Assembly (NCBI GenBank): GCA_029256005.1
Contig: JAQSYS010000026.1
Span: 1 to 12,077 of the forward strand
Length of the DNA: 12,077 bases
Origin: Sedimentibacter sp.
GTDB taxonomy: Bacteria; Bacillota; Clostridia; Tissierellales; Sedimentibacteraceae
Direction: 5' to 3'
Below are positions 1 through 7,300 of this stretch, one piece after another (position 1 is the first letter of the stretch; every line of letters starts with the position of its first letter). The notes beneath the pieces are model-generated. The model made no database searches. It saw only the letters and a list, made by a program, of their open reading frames with translations, and was not told the origin of the DNA. Made by a program: the position numbers and the translations under genes.

Positions 1-444
1 GAAATATTAGGTCTTCCACAAAGCCTCGACAGATTTGCTACAGAAGGAAAAGCTGAATGGACAAAAATATTCCAAGACTTCACTGCTGGTATAGATTCAT
101 CAGGACTTTGCTTGTTTACTTCTTTTGCATTAGGTGCAGATGACTATGCTGATATGTATAATGCAATTAGTGGAACAACTATTACCGGAAGTGATTTTGT
201 TGAATCAGGTGAGAGGATATGGAATTTGGAAAGATTGTACAATTTAAAGGCTGGTATAGACCCATCAGAAGATACACTACCTAAGAGACTTTTAGAAGTT
301 GAGATAGCTGAAGGCCCTTCAAAAGGTTGGGTTAGCAAACTTAAAGAAGTTCTTCCTAAGTACTATGAAGCTAGGGGATGGAGTGCAAATGGCATACCAA
401 CAGAAGAAAAATTGGAGTCTTTAGGTATTAAAGAATACATGTAG
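1..444 (+). CDS. Aldehyde:ferredoxin oxidoreductase, C-terminal part (5' end outside the window)
   Basis: The frame is open from the first base, giving 147 residues that end in a TAG stop. Seen: the segment I-D-S-S-G-L-C-L-F (Cys at visible residue 37, bases 109-111), then G-E-R-I-W-N-L-E-R-L-Y-N-L-K-A-G, then L-P-K-R-L-L, then Y-Y-E-A-R-G-W and G-I-P-T-E-E-K-L. Known: this order is typical of the C-terminal domain of tungsten-containing aldehyde:ferredoxin oxidoreductases, and the Cys matches the last ligand of their [4Fe-4S] cluster. These cytoplasmic enzymes oxidise aldehydes to acids with ferredoxin as acceptor and use a bis-pterin tungsten cofactor. Only about a quarter of a usual enzyme of roughly 600 residues is visible, so the substrate subclass cannot be assigned. 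The following moaD-like gene, 19 nt away, supports a pterin-cofactor enzyme. Confidence 0.93.
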   Translation, partial: EILGLPQSLDRFATEGKAEWTKIFQDFTAGIDSSGLCLFTSFALGADDYADMYNAISGTTITGSDFVESGERIWNLERLYNLKAGIDPSEDTLPKRLLEVEIAEGPSKGWVSKLKEVLPKYYEARGWSANGIPTEEKLESLGIKEYM

Positions 445-463
445 ATAGCCAATAGGAGAAAGT

Positions 464-688
464 ATGAAAATTCAGATCAAACTTTTTGCCACCTTAAGAG
501 AAGGAAGAGGGAAAATTCTTGAAAGAGTATACGAAGAAGAAACTAAAATCAAGGATATTTTAAAAGACCTCGATATTAATGAAAAAGATGTTGCTATAAT
601 TCTTAATAAAGGAATTAATGCAAACTTGGATACTGTACCATCAGAAGGAGATTATCTCTCTATTTTTCCTCCAGTTGGTGGCGGATAA
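464..688 (+). CDS. MoaD/ThiS-family sulfur carrier protein
   Basis: This 74-residue ubiquitin-fold protein begins K-I-Q-I-K-L-F-A-T-L-R-E and ends S-I-F-P-P-V-G-G-G. Known: in MoaD proteins the C-terminal Gly-Gly is adenylated by MoeB and converted to a thiocarboxylate, which donates sulfur for the dithiolene of molybdopterin. Here the protein ends in three glycines, so the terminal Gly-Gly is intact. The start is supported by AGGAG at 454-458, 5 nt before the ATG. The gene lies 19 nt after the aldehyde:ferredoxin oxidoreductase gene with no terminator between, so the two are probably co-transcribed. Inference: it is a MoaD paralogue dedicated to the tungstopterin of that enzyme. A ThiS role is less likely because of the neighbour and the F-P-P-V-G-G ending. 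Confidence 0.9.
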   Translation: MKIQIKLFATLREGRGKILERVYEEETKIKDILKDLDINEKDVAIILNKGINANLDTVPSEGDYLSIFPPVGGG

Positions 689-700
689 AAATAGTTTTAA

Positions 701-737
701 AAAAATACTCTGAAGTAATATTTTCAGAGTATTTTTT
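701..737 (+). terminator. Rho-independent terminator after the oxidoreductase-moaD unit
   Basis: The arms AAAAATACTCTGAA (701-714) and TTCAGAGTATTTTT (723-736) are fully complementary, with an 8-nt loop and a T-run at the 3' end. It begins 12 nt after the moaD stop. The A-rich left arm means it could also work on the minus strand. Confidence 0.88.
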
Positions 738-779
738 ATGCAACAACTCATTTTTATTGGAAATATGTTGGTAAATAGT

Positions 780-807
780 ATGACATTTTTAATATTTATG
801 GTATAAT
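780..807 (+). promoter_or_regulatory. Sigma-A-type promoter of fbp
   Basis: The -35 is ATGACA (780-785, 5 of 6 to consensus) and the -10 is a perfect TATAAT (802-807), with a 16-bp spacer. The predicted start near 814 leaves a leader of about 57 nt before the preferred fbp start at 871. Confidence 0.75.
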
Positions 808-870
808 ATAAATATAACTTTTAAGAACAATAATCCGATAATGGAGAATATCTTTTTAAGGAGAAGTGTT

Positions 871-2868
871 ATGCAATATTCAATTGAAGATGCAGAAAAG
901 GATTTGAATGAGGAAATACGTTATTTAAGGCTTTTGTCTAAGCAATTTCCTACGATAGCTTCTTGTTGCACAGAAATTATCAATTTACAAGCGATACTAA
1001 ATCTTCCAAAAGGAACAGAGCATTTTTTGTCAGACATCCATGGAGAATATGAATCCTTTAATCATGTGCTGAAAAATGGTTCGGGAAATATTAAGCGTAA
1101 AATTACTGAAGTTTTTGGAGAAATAATGAGCGAAAAGGATATTAAAAGCCTTGCGACACTCATATATTATCCTGAGCAAAAACTTGAAATCATACATAAT
1201 CAGGAAGAAAATATTGATGAGTGGTACAAAATTACTATTTACAGATTAATAGAGGTAAGTAGAAAAGCAGCCTTCAAATATACAAGGATGAAAGTTAGAA
1301 AAGCACTGCCTCCTGAATTTGCATATATAATTGAAGAGCTTATGCACAAGGGTCATGAGGAATATGACAAAGAAGAATACTACAGCGAAATAATTAACTC
1401 AATTATTAAGGTTGGAAGAGCAGATGAATTTATTATTTCAATGTCAAAGCTTATTCAAAGGCTGGTTATTGACCGACTGCATATTGTAGGGGATATTTTT
1501 GACCGCGGCCCTGGTTCGGATCAGGTTATGGAAACATTATTAAATTATCATGCTGTTGATATACAGTGGGGAAATCATGATGTGCTGTGGATGGGTGCTG
1601 CTGCCGGACATGAAGCGTGCATTGCTACAGTTATAAGAATTTGCACCAGATATGCAAATCTTGATACTATTGAAGATGGTTATGGTATCAACTTGCTTCC
1701 ACTGGCTACATTCGCCATGGAATTTTACAGTGATGATGATTGTTTGCAGTTTAAGCCAAAGATTGAAGGGAATGTTGTTTTAAGTGACAGAGATTTAAAG
1801 CTTATAGCACAGATGCACAAGGCTATTTCAATAATACAATTTAAGCTTGAAGGTGAAGTAATAGTAAGACGTCCCCATTATAACATGGAGGATAGGCTTT
1901 TATTAAACAAGATAAATTATGTAGAAGGAACCGTTGAAAGATGTGGAAAAATATACAAGCTCAATGATTCTAAATTTCCAACCATAGACCCGAACAATCC
2001 ATATGCTTTGACAAAGGAAGAAAGAGAAGTTGTAGATAAGTTGAAGTTTTCATTTTTAAACAGTGAAAAGCTTCAAAGACATATCAGATTTTTATTGTCA
2101 AATGGCAGTATGTATTTGAAAGTAAATTCTAATTTGCTATATCACGGATGTATTCCGGTTAATGAGGATGGAACTTTTAAAGCAATAAAAATAGGTTCAT
2201 CAGGAAGGGAATACAGCGGCAAAGAATATTTTGACAGACTTGAAATCTTAGTAAGAGAAGGTTATTTTCATAAAAACAATCCTGAAGGAAAGCTTTATGG
2301 TATGGACATGACGTGGTATTTGTGGACCGGTCAAGACTCTCCGCTGTTTGGCAAGGATAAGATGACCACCTTTGAAAGATATTTCATTGATGACAAAGAA
2401 ACTCATAAGGAAAAGAAGAATCCATATTTTAAATTAGAAGACAGTGAAGAAATGTGCAATTTAATATTTAAGGAATTTGGATTAATTCCTGAAACATCTC
2501 ATATAATCAACGGTCATGTACCGGTTAAGTGTAAAAATGGAGAAAGCCCAATAAAGGCTAATGGAAAGCTAATAGTCATAGATGGAGGCTTTTCAAGAGC
2601 TTACCAAGATACTACAGGAATTGCAGGCTATACACTTATATATAATTCCTATGGACTAATATTGGTATCACATGATCCATTTGAATCTACTCAAAAAGCA
2701 ATCGAAGAAGAAAAAGACATTCACTCAACAACAATCGTGTTAGAAAAAGAGGTTGAAAGAAAAAGAGTGGGTGATACAGACAACGGAGAAGAGATAAAGG
2801 TTCAAATAAAGGATTTGCAGATGCTTCTAGATGCATATAGAATTGGATTAATTAAAGAACAGATTTAA
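871..2868 (+). CDS. fbp: Fructose-1,6-bisphosphatase, class III (Firmicutes type)
   Basis: The 665-residue protein hydrolyses fructose 1,6-bisphosphate to fructose 6-phosphate, the committed gluconeogenic step in the cytoplasm. Seen: metallophosphatase motifs S-D-I-H-G-E (D55, H57), G-D-I-F-D-R-G (D208, D211) and G-N-H-D (N235, H236), plus I-I-N-G-H-V-P-V-K (H544, H549) near the end. Known: the Bacillus subtilis class III enzyme is of very similar length and shares long stretches such as A-I-L-N-L-P-K-G-T-E-H-F and T-T-F-E-R-Y-F-I. I chose ATG 871 because AAGGAG (858-863) sits 7 nt before it. An in-frame ATG at 841 would add 10 residues but has no ribosome binding site. The gene has its own promoter and appears monocistronic. 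No truncation or lost catalytic residue is seen. Confidence 0.97.
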   Translation: MQYSIEDAEKDLNEEIRYLRLLSKQFPTIASCCTEIINLQAILNLPKGTEHFLSDIHGEYESFNHVLKNGSGNIKRKITEVFGEIMSEKDIKSLATLIYYPEQKLEIIHNQEENIDEWYKITIYRLIEVSRKAAFKYTRMKVRKALPPEFAYIIEELMHKGHEEYDKEEYYSEIINSIIKVGRADEFIISMSKLIQRLVIDRLHIVGDIFDRGPGSDQVMETLLNYHAVDIQWGNHDVLWMGAAAGHEACIATVIRICTRYANLDTIEDGYGINLLPLATFAMEFYSDDDCLQFKPKIEGNVVLSDRDLKLIAQMHKAISIIQFKLEGEVIVRRPHYNMEDRLLLNKINYVEGTVERCGKIYKLNDSKFPTIDPNNPYALTKEEREVVDKLKFSFLNSEKLQRHIRFLLSNGSMYLKVNSNLLYHGCIPVNEDGTFKAIKIGSSGREYSGKEYFDRLEILVREGYFHKNNPEGKLYGMDMTWYLWTGQDSPLFGKDKMTTFERYFIDDKETHKEKKNPYFKLEDSEEMCNLIFKEFGLIPETSHIINGHVPVKCKNGESPIKANGKLIVIDGGFSRAYQDTTGIAGYTLIYNSYGLILVSHDPFESTQKAIEEEKDIHSTTIVLEKEVERKRVGDTDNGEEIKVQIKDLQMLLDAYRIGLIKEQI

Positions 2869-2876
2869 TAGTGTTA

Positions 2877-2905
2877 TCATAAAGACATTTTATTAATCAT
2901 ACCTT
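2877..2905 (+). promoter_or_regulatory. Candidate sigma-E promoter of ytrH-ytrI
   Basis: The -35-like TCATAAA (2877-2883) matches 5 of 7 positions of the Bacillus sigma-E consensus KMATATT. After a spacer of exactly 14 bp, the -10-like CATACCTT (2898-2905) matches all but one of the specified positions of CATACANT. The predicted start is near 2912, about 22 nt before the ytrH ATG. This fits the mother-cell expression known for ytrH/ytrI in Bacillus. Based on pattern only. Confidence 0.5.
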
Positions 2906-2940
2906 ATATTATTAAATAAGGTATGGTGATGAAATGTCTT
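2882..2940 (+). terminator. Hairpin at the fbp 3' end overlapping the ytrH start
   Basis: The inner stem CATACCTTAT (2898-2907) pairs with ATAAGGTATG (2916-2925) around an 8-nt loop. The outer stem AAGACATTT (2882-2890) pairs with AAATGTCTT (2932-2940). An internal loop separates the two, and a T-rich stretch follows to 2946. It can act as the fbp terminator, although its right arm contains the ytrH start codon and flanks its ribosome binding site. Confidence 0.5.
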
Positions 2941-3272
2941 CTTTTTATACAAGTATTATACAAAACTTTCTAATAGCATTTGGAGTAGTAATTGGAGCTT
3001 CACTTTGTTCTGGGTTAGGAGCAGTATTAACCAATGAACCTCCTTATAAGGTAATGGTGGAGGTAGCCAATTCAATAAAAATATGGGCTATCGCCGCTTC
3101 TCTGGGAGGAACATTTTCGTCATTTGCAGTTATAGAAAAAGGGATATTCGATGGTGAAATTCGAACATTAATAAAACAAGCACTATTTATAATTATATCT
3201 CTGACCGGAGCAAATATGGGATATGAGTTTATTAGATTACTACAAAGGTGCGGTGCTATATGGGGAAAATGA
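2934..3272 (+). CDS. ytrH: Sporulation membrane protein YtrH
   Basis: The 112-residue protein has three predicted membrane segments, at about residues 11-31, 49-67 and 80-98. Seen: F-G-V-V-I-G-A, N-E-P-P-Y-K-V-M-V-E-V-A, I-K-I-W-A-I-A-A-S-L-G-G-T-F and E-K-G-I-F-D-G-E-I-R. Known: these resemble Bacillus YtrH, a sigma-E-controlled membrane protein needed for efficient sporulation, whose biochemical role is unclear. The start uses GGTGAT (2925-2930), which pairs with the extended 16S tail at the right offset, 3 nt before ATG. The next gene overlaps it and encodes YtrI, preserving the usual pair. A sigma-E-like promoter lies just upstream. Out of frame, ATG 2923 opens a 16-codon reading frame (stop 2971-2973) that may compete for initiation. 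Confidence 0.88.
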   Translation: MSSFYTSIIQNFLIAFGVVIGASLCSGLGAVLTNEPPYKVMVEVANSIKIWAIAASLGGTFSSFAVIEKGIFDGEIRTLIKQALFIIISLTGANMGYEFIRLLQRCGAIWGK

Positions 3273-3754
3273 ATAAAAAGCATTATTCCTTAGTCCTTTG
3301 TTTTATAACAGGCTTATTGTGGGGAGTTATATTTGGTGCAGTGTCTATCAGTACTCTTGTTAGTGTCAGAATGGATATGTTTTATCAAAAAATAGCATAT
3401 TTGGAGAACGTCATCACTGATAAGGAGGAAAAACTCTCTAAACTTGAAAAATCGATAAATAATAGAAATACCGTGCTAAAGGATGTTCAGGTAATATTGG
3501 AATTTATTAATTTAAGCGAAGAGCAGATTAGCCAAATTAATAATATTGAAATCGAAAAATCTATTAAGGAAAAATTCAGTTCATCTCTTGGGAAGGAAGT
3601 CAAAGGTTTTGATGTGGAAATTCTTCAGCAGGTTATTGATAAAAGGATTTTAAAGCTTGATGGTTATGAATATCAATTAACAGTCAATAAGCTGGTATTA
3701 ACAGATATTTTAAAATTATGGATAAAAGTAACGCTCATAGAAGTTGAATCATAA
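3260..3754 (+). CDS. ytrI: Sporulation protein YtrI-like (membrane-anchored, coiled coil)
   Basis: The predicted protein has 164 residues: a short basic N-terminus (K-K-H), one membrane segment at about 11-34, a charged coiled-coil stretch at about 40-70, and a C-terminal domain from about 97 containing L-G-K-E-V-K-G-F-D-V-E-I-L and I-D-K-R-I-L-K-L-D-G-Y-E-Y-Q-L. That layout and the I-D-x-R-I-x-K-x-D-G-x-E-Y-Q-L stretch match Bacillus YtrI, a mother-cell sporulation protein encoded beside ytrH. The start is ambiguous. ATG 3260 has AAAGGTG (3244-3250) 9 nt upstream. ATG 3269 forms an ATGA overlap with the ytrH stop. GTG 3248 is possible but lacks a spaced ribosome binding site. All three imply translational coupling to ytrH. 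Topology is probably N-in with the coiled coil outside the mother-cell cytoplasm, which is inference. Confidence 0.8.
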   Translation: MGKMNKKHYSLVLCFITGLLWGVIFGAVSISTLVSVRMDMFYQKIAYLENVITDKEEKLSKLEKSINNRNTVLKDVQVILEFINLSEEQISQINNIEIEKSIKEKFSSSLGKEVKGFDVEILQQVIDKRILKLDGYEYQLTVNKLVLTDILKLWIKVTLIEVES

Positions 3755-3819
3755 AATTTAGGGCTTACTGCTAGATTAAGAGATGTAGAAATAAAAGAGA
3801 ATAAGCTAGAGTAAATTTT
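3753..3819 (+). terminator. Weak long-loop hairpin after ytrI, possible terminator
   Basis: AAAATTTA (3753-3760) pairs with TAAATTTT (3812-3819), and GCTTA just inside pairs with TAAGC (3802-3806). A T-rich tail follows. The loop is long and the stem AT-rich, so termination here is doubtful. No better terminator is visible after ytrI. Confidence 0.25.
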
Positions 3820-3824
3820 AATTT

Positions 3825-3842
3825 TTCAAAATAAATTTTGAA
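3825..3842. repeat. Perfect 8-bp inverted repeat
   Basis: TTCAAAAT and ATTTTGAA are separated by two A. It may be an operator or an AT-rich hairpin. No adjacent promoter was recognised. Confidence 0.35.
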
Positions 3843-4021
3843 CATATTTATAATAGCTATTTATCTTTTATTTGTAAAAATAATAGTTAAAAAATTTATT
3901 GATTGGAAAATTGATTTAAGTATCAAAAAAAAAAATTAGGTTAAAATAAGATTACTAAAAGAAATAAAAGTGGATTAAGATTTTTAGAGGCTTCATTAAC
4001 TAAATTATCAAACACATAGAA

Positions 4022-4051
4022 CAATGTAATAATAAGTAACACGACATAACA
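4022..4051 (+). promoter_or_regulatory. Possible sigma-G/sigma-F-type promoter of the 54-codon gene
   Basis: CAATG (4022-4026) matches 4 of 5 of the forespore -35 consensus, and CATAACA (4045-4051) matches 6 of 7 of the -10, with an 18-bp spacer. The predicted start near 4058 leaves a leader of about 30 nt. No good sigma-A promoter was seen here. In such AT-rich DNA the match may be chance. Confidence 0.28.
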
Positions 4052-4060
4052 CTTTTATTT

Positions 4061-4081
4061 CTGTAAAAATATTTACAGGAG
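4061..4081 (+). promoter_or_regulatory. Leader hairpin touching the ribosome binding site
   Basis: CTGTAAA (4061-4067) pairs with TTTACAG (4072-4078) around the loop AATA. The AGGAG ribosome binding site is at 4077-4081, so its first two bases lie in the stem. The stem is only 7 bp and AT-rich, so any effect would be mild. Confidence 0.25.
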
Positions 4082-4087
4082 AGTTAT

Positions 4088-4252
4088 ATGACAGACAATA
4101 AAAAGAAAAGTACAAGAAATAATAAAAAGGAAGATGGAAAGTTCCACTCCAAGCATATTACTCATGATCCACAAGCTGAAAGCTCAAGAGCCGTATTTGG
4201 ATTAAAGGATGACAATTATCAAGACAGAATTGACCACCAAAATGAAAGATAA
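4088..4252 (+). CDS. Small basic hydrophilic protein of 54 residues, unknown function
   Basis: AGGAG at 4077-4081 stands 6 nt before the ATG, and the frame runs to TAA at 4250-4252. The N-terminus is rich in Lys/Asn (K-K-K-S-T-R-N-N-K-K). The C-terminal half contains H-I-T-H-D-P-Q-A-E-S-S-R-A-V-F-G-L-K-D-D. There is no Cys, no membrane segment and no signal peptide. From memory, short clostridial hypothetical proteins (the CPC_1213 type) carry a similar H-D-P-Q-A-E-S and F-G-L core, but I cannot confirm this. A forespore-type promoter pattern upstream and the sporulation genes to the left make a spore-related role conceivable, for example a small spore component, but that is inference. A bidirectional terminator follows. 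Confidence 0.72.
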   Translation: MTDNKKKSTRNNKKEDGKFHSKHITHDPQAESSRAVFGLKDDNYQDRIDHQNER

Positions 4253-4286
4253 ATAATTTAATTTATATAAAAACTTCTATATTAAA

Positions 4287-4336
4287 ATATAAAAAACGGA
4301 CGATAGAGTTAAACTCTCATCGTCTGTTTTTTATAT
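4287..4336. terminator. Bidirectional terminator between convergent genes
   Basis: The near-perfect inverted repeat has arms ATATAAAAAACGGACGAT and ATCGTCTGTTTTTTATAT, extended inward by GAGTT/AACTC with a small asymmetry and one G.T-type mismatch. T-runs on both strands let it end the small plus-strand gene and the minus-strand surface-protein gene. Confidence 0.9.
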
Positions 4337-4359
4337 TAGGATAGAGAATTTTTATGGAA

Positions 4360-7300
4360 TTAATCCATAAATTCAATGAATTTAAGCATTCTTTCTATTA
4401 TTGCAGTTGCTTCGGCACGAGTTGCATTTGCATCAGGGTCAAAGTTTTTAGTTTCTCTTCCCATGATAATACCGGCATCAGCACATATAGATGTGGCTTC
4501 TCTTGCATAATTTGAAATAATGCTTTCATCCTTGAACATTGAAAGAATTGAGTCAGCGTTAGAGATATCAATAGTCATGCCAGTAAATTTTAGAGCATTT
4601 TGAATAATCACTGCCATATCCTTGCGCTGAATTTTCTCATTTGGATAAAATTTACCATCATTTCTTCCATTAATTAAACCTTTTACAAAAGCAGTACTGA
4701 TATCTTCTGCATACCATTCATTTGAAACATCTATAAAGTCGTTTGCTCCTTCTTCCTCTGTAATACCTAGAGCCCTTGTAATCATCACAGCAAATTCTGC
4801 TCTTGTTATAAAGTCATTTGGAACAAAGTTATTATTTTCTTTACCAAACGCAATGTTTCTGGTGGCTAGTTTTTCTATATTTAATTTTGCCCAATGGTTA
4901 GTGATATCATTAAATGTTTGCGGATTTTTAATAATTGTGAAAATGCCGTTTCCACGATATTTAATCGTTGCGTAATCATCATTAAATACTGATGGAGCAA
5001 ATGTTAATATTTCTTTATCTTCTACGAACTTCATTGCTGTAGAAATATATTTATCTACAATATTTAATTTATTGATTGTTCTTTCAGCATAGAAATCATA
5101 GCTTTCGATTTCTGTATTTCCTGAATTCTTTTCAATAAATACAGAGAAATCAATCAGTTCAGATATAACATCTGCACCCAGGCTTTCAGCTGATTTATTT
5201 GCTGCTTCGATGATAGCTTTATCATCAACTTTTTCTATAAGAATATTTACCTTTTGGGCTTTATTATCTATTTCATTCAGAACCTCGTTACAGTTAAGCG
5301 GTAATGTATAGGTTCCACTATCCCATTTAAACTGAATGATTCGGTTTGGATAATCCTCTGCCAGATTATCATAAAATTTGCTGTCAAGCCATAGTCTAGC
5401 TGTTTCACTTGATTTGTCAGCTATAAATGTATAAGTGTTGTTTTTAGCATCTACATTTTCCTCATACAATGTTTCAATAACCTTATTGTTTACTAAAATC
5501 TGACCTATAGGGGTTCTTGCAGGAGCTGACGAACCACTTGGCGGCTGAGGAACTGGATTTACTGCAATAGTAGCAAGTGCTGTCATTTCAATCTCTCCAT
5601 CAGTATAAATTGCGCTGACTGTTGTTGTTCCAACAGCTAAACCGGTAATTGCTCCACCGGTACTTATGCTAGCTATTTCTGGGTTTCCTAAATTATATGC
5701 AACTACTTGGGTTACATTTTGACTTTTTATGTCATTATAATTACTTAATGTTACGATGAAAGGAATTGTTTTGTTCATCTGTACACTGTATGTTTCTTTG
5801 TCAAATTCCAAAGTAGGCTCTGGTTTAGGTATAACTTTAACCTTTTCAGGTTTTTTCATAATAATTAATCCGTCAGAGAATTTAACATCATCGCTGTCTG
5901 ACTCTGCAAAAGGATCGTATACAGCATGTACATTGGTTTCTCCTTCACTTATTCCGGTTATTAACCCGGTGTCTCTATCTATTGATGCTATTTCAGGCTT
6001 TTCACTAAAGTAATATAAATCTTCATTTATTTCTTTGCCATTAGGAAATTCTTTATTATATAGTTTTACTTCTGTTTGTATTGTTTCTCCTGCAAATATT
6101 TCATCAAATGGTGCATTTGAAAACTCAATATATGGTTGAATGTCAGAAGGTTCACCAAAAACCAAATATCTCATATTTTTATCATATTCATTATCTTCAT
6201 CCATAAACATATAGTATTCTTCATCGGGTTCATAAGCGTAAGCAATAATGACTTTTCCATTATTATCACCTGATGTTGCTATTAAAGAGTCGTAATATCG
6301 TAAGTTATCTTTTGGATAATTCATATCATATTCATCAGGATAAAATGCTGCGCCTATATAACTGTTTTTATCATCTAAATATTGAAGCATAGCATAGTAT
6401 TTATTTCCCTCAGCGTTTGTTTCATCTATCCAAGTACATAACATGTTCCCGTTTCCATCATTATATGCAACCGGAGAATTAGCATATATATTATCAGGTG
6501 CAATTTTTATCTTGTTTCCTTGACCTACAGGTATAAATTCGGAATTTATATAATAATATTGACCCTTAATACCTGATTCTTCTTCAGTTATAATGAAGAA
6601 TTGATTATTTTCTGTATTTAGAGATATATCATTTAGAAATGCTCCCTCGCTAATTATGGCAGTAGATTTTAAGTTGCCTCCAGTATCAATTATCTGGGCT
6701 TCAACTACTCCGCCTGAAATATTCCAATAATTCCAAGCAACCAGGTAGGCGTTATCTTTCGGACTATAACATACTCTAGGATTTTGTTCATCGCTAAGGG
6801 TATTGGAAATAGTAAAAATATTATTGTCTAAATTATTATTCGAATCAACAATCTTTCCATATATTCCATACTCATCGTTTGAAGAAGCTTGAAAGGTTAA
6901 TAGGAAGCTGCCATTGTTACCATAATCTATATCTTTATCACATTCATAAGGCAAAACAACTTGCAAGTCATCTCCTAGTATATTATAAGCAGGTCCAACA
7001 TTATAAGAAACCTTATCGGTGTCGTATCTGTCTATTGTTACCGTGCATCCCATTAATAATTTATCAAGATTATCGCCTTGATATTCAGACCATACAACTA
7101 GGAATCTATTATTAGCTTTGTCATATGCAACAATTGGCTGATAGCATTCATAATTAGGGTAAGTAATCCTAATAGGAAAAGTTGCAAGAACTGTTCCATC
7201 ATTTTCAACTATCTCGCCGTATATATGTGTTCCTAGGAATTCCGAATCAGTTGTATATGTTTCATATTCAAAAACACTTAAATATAAATCATTATCCTTT

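Larger units (their letters stand above)
3755..4087. other. Gene-less AT-rich gap between ytrI and the 54-codon gene
   Basis: I see no open frame with a ribosome binding site on either strand. The stretch holds the weak hairpin after ytrI, an 18-bp inverted repeat (3825-3842), the dyad TTGATTTAAGTATCAA (3911-3926) running into a homopolymer of 11 A (3925-3935), and the presumed promoter and leader of the small gene. There are no traces of a mobile element. Confidence 0.6.

Noticed and set aside
841..870. In-frame ATG 841 as the fbp start, adding 10 residues
   Set aside because: No ribosome binding site precedes it, while AAGGAG stands 7 nt before ATG 871.
3248..3259. GTG 3248 as the ytrI start
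   Set aside because: It overlaps the AAAGGTG that serves as ribosome binding site for ATG 3260, and nothing suitable lies upstream at the right distance.
3925..3935. Run of 11 A as a terminator or slippage site
   Set aside because: It lies in non-coding DNA with no stem on the appropriate side, so it is treated as AT-rich background.
5756..7115. Plus-strand open frames inside the surface-protein gene
   Set aside because: They are antisense to a clearly coding frame with signal peptide and SLH motifs, and have no ribosome binding sites or family features.
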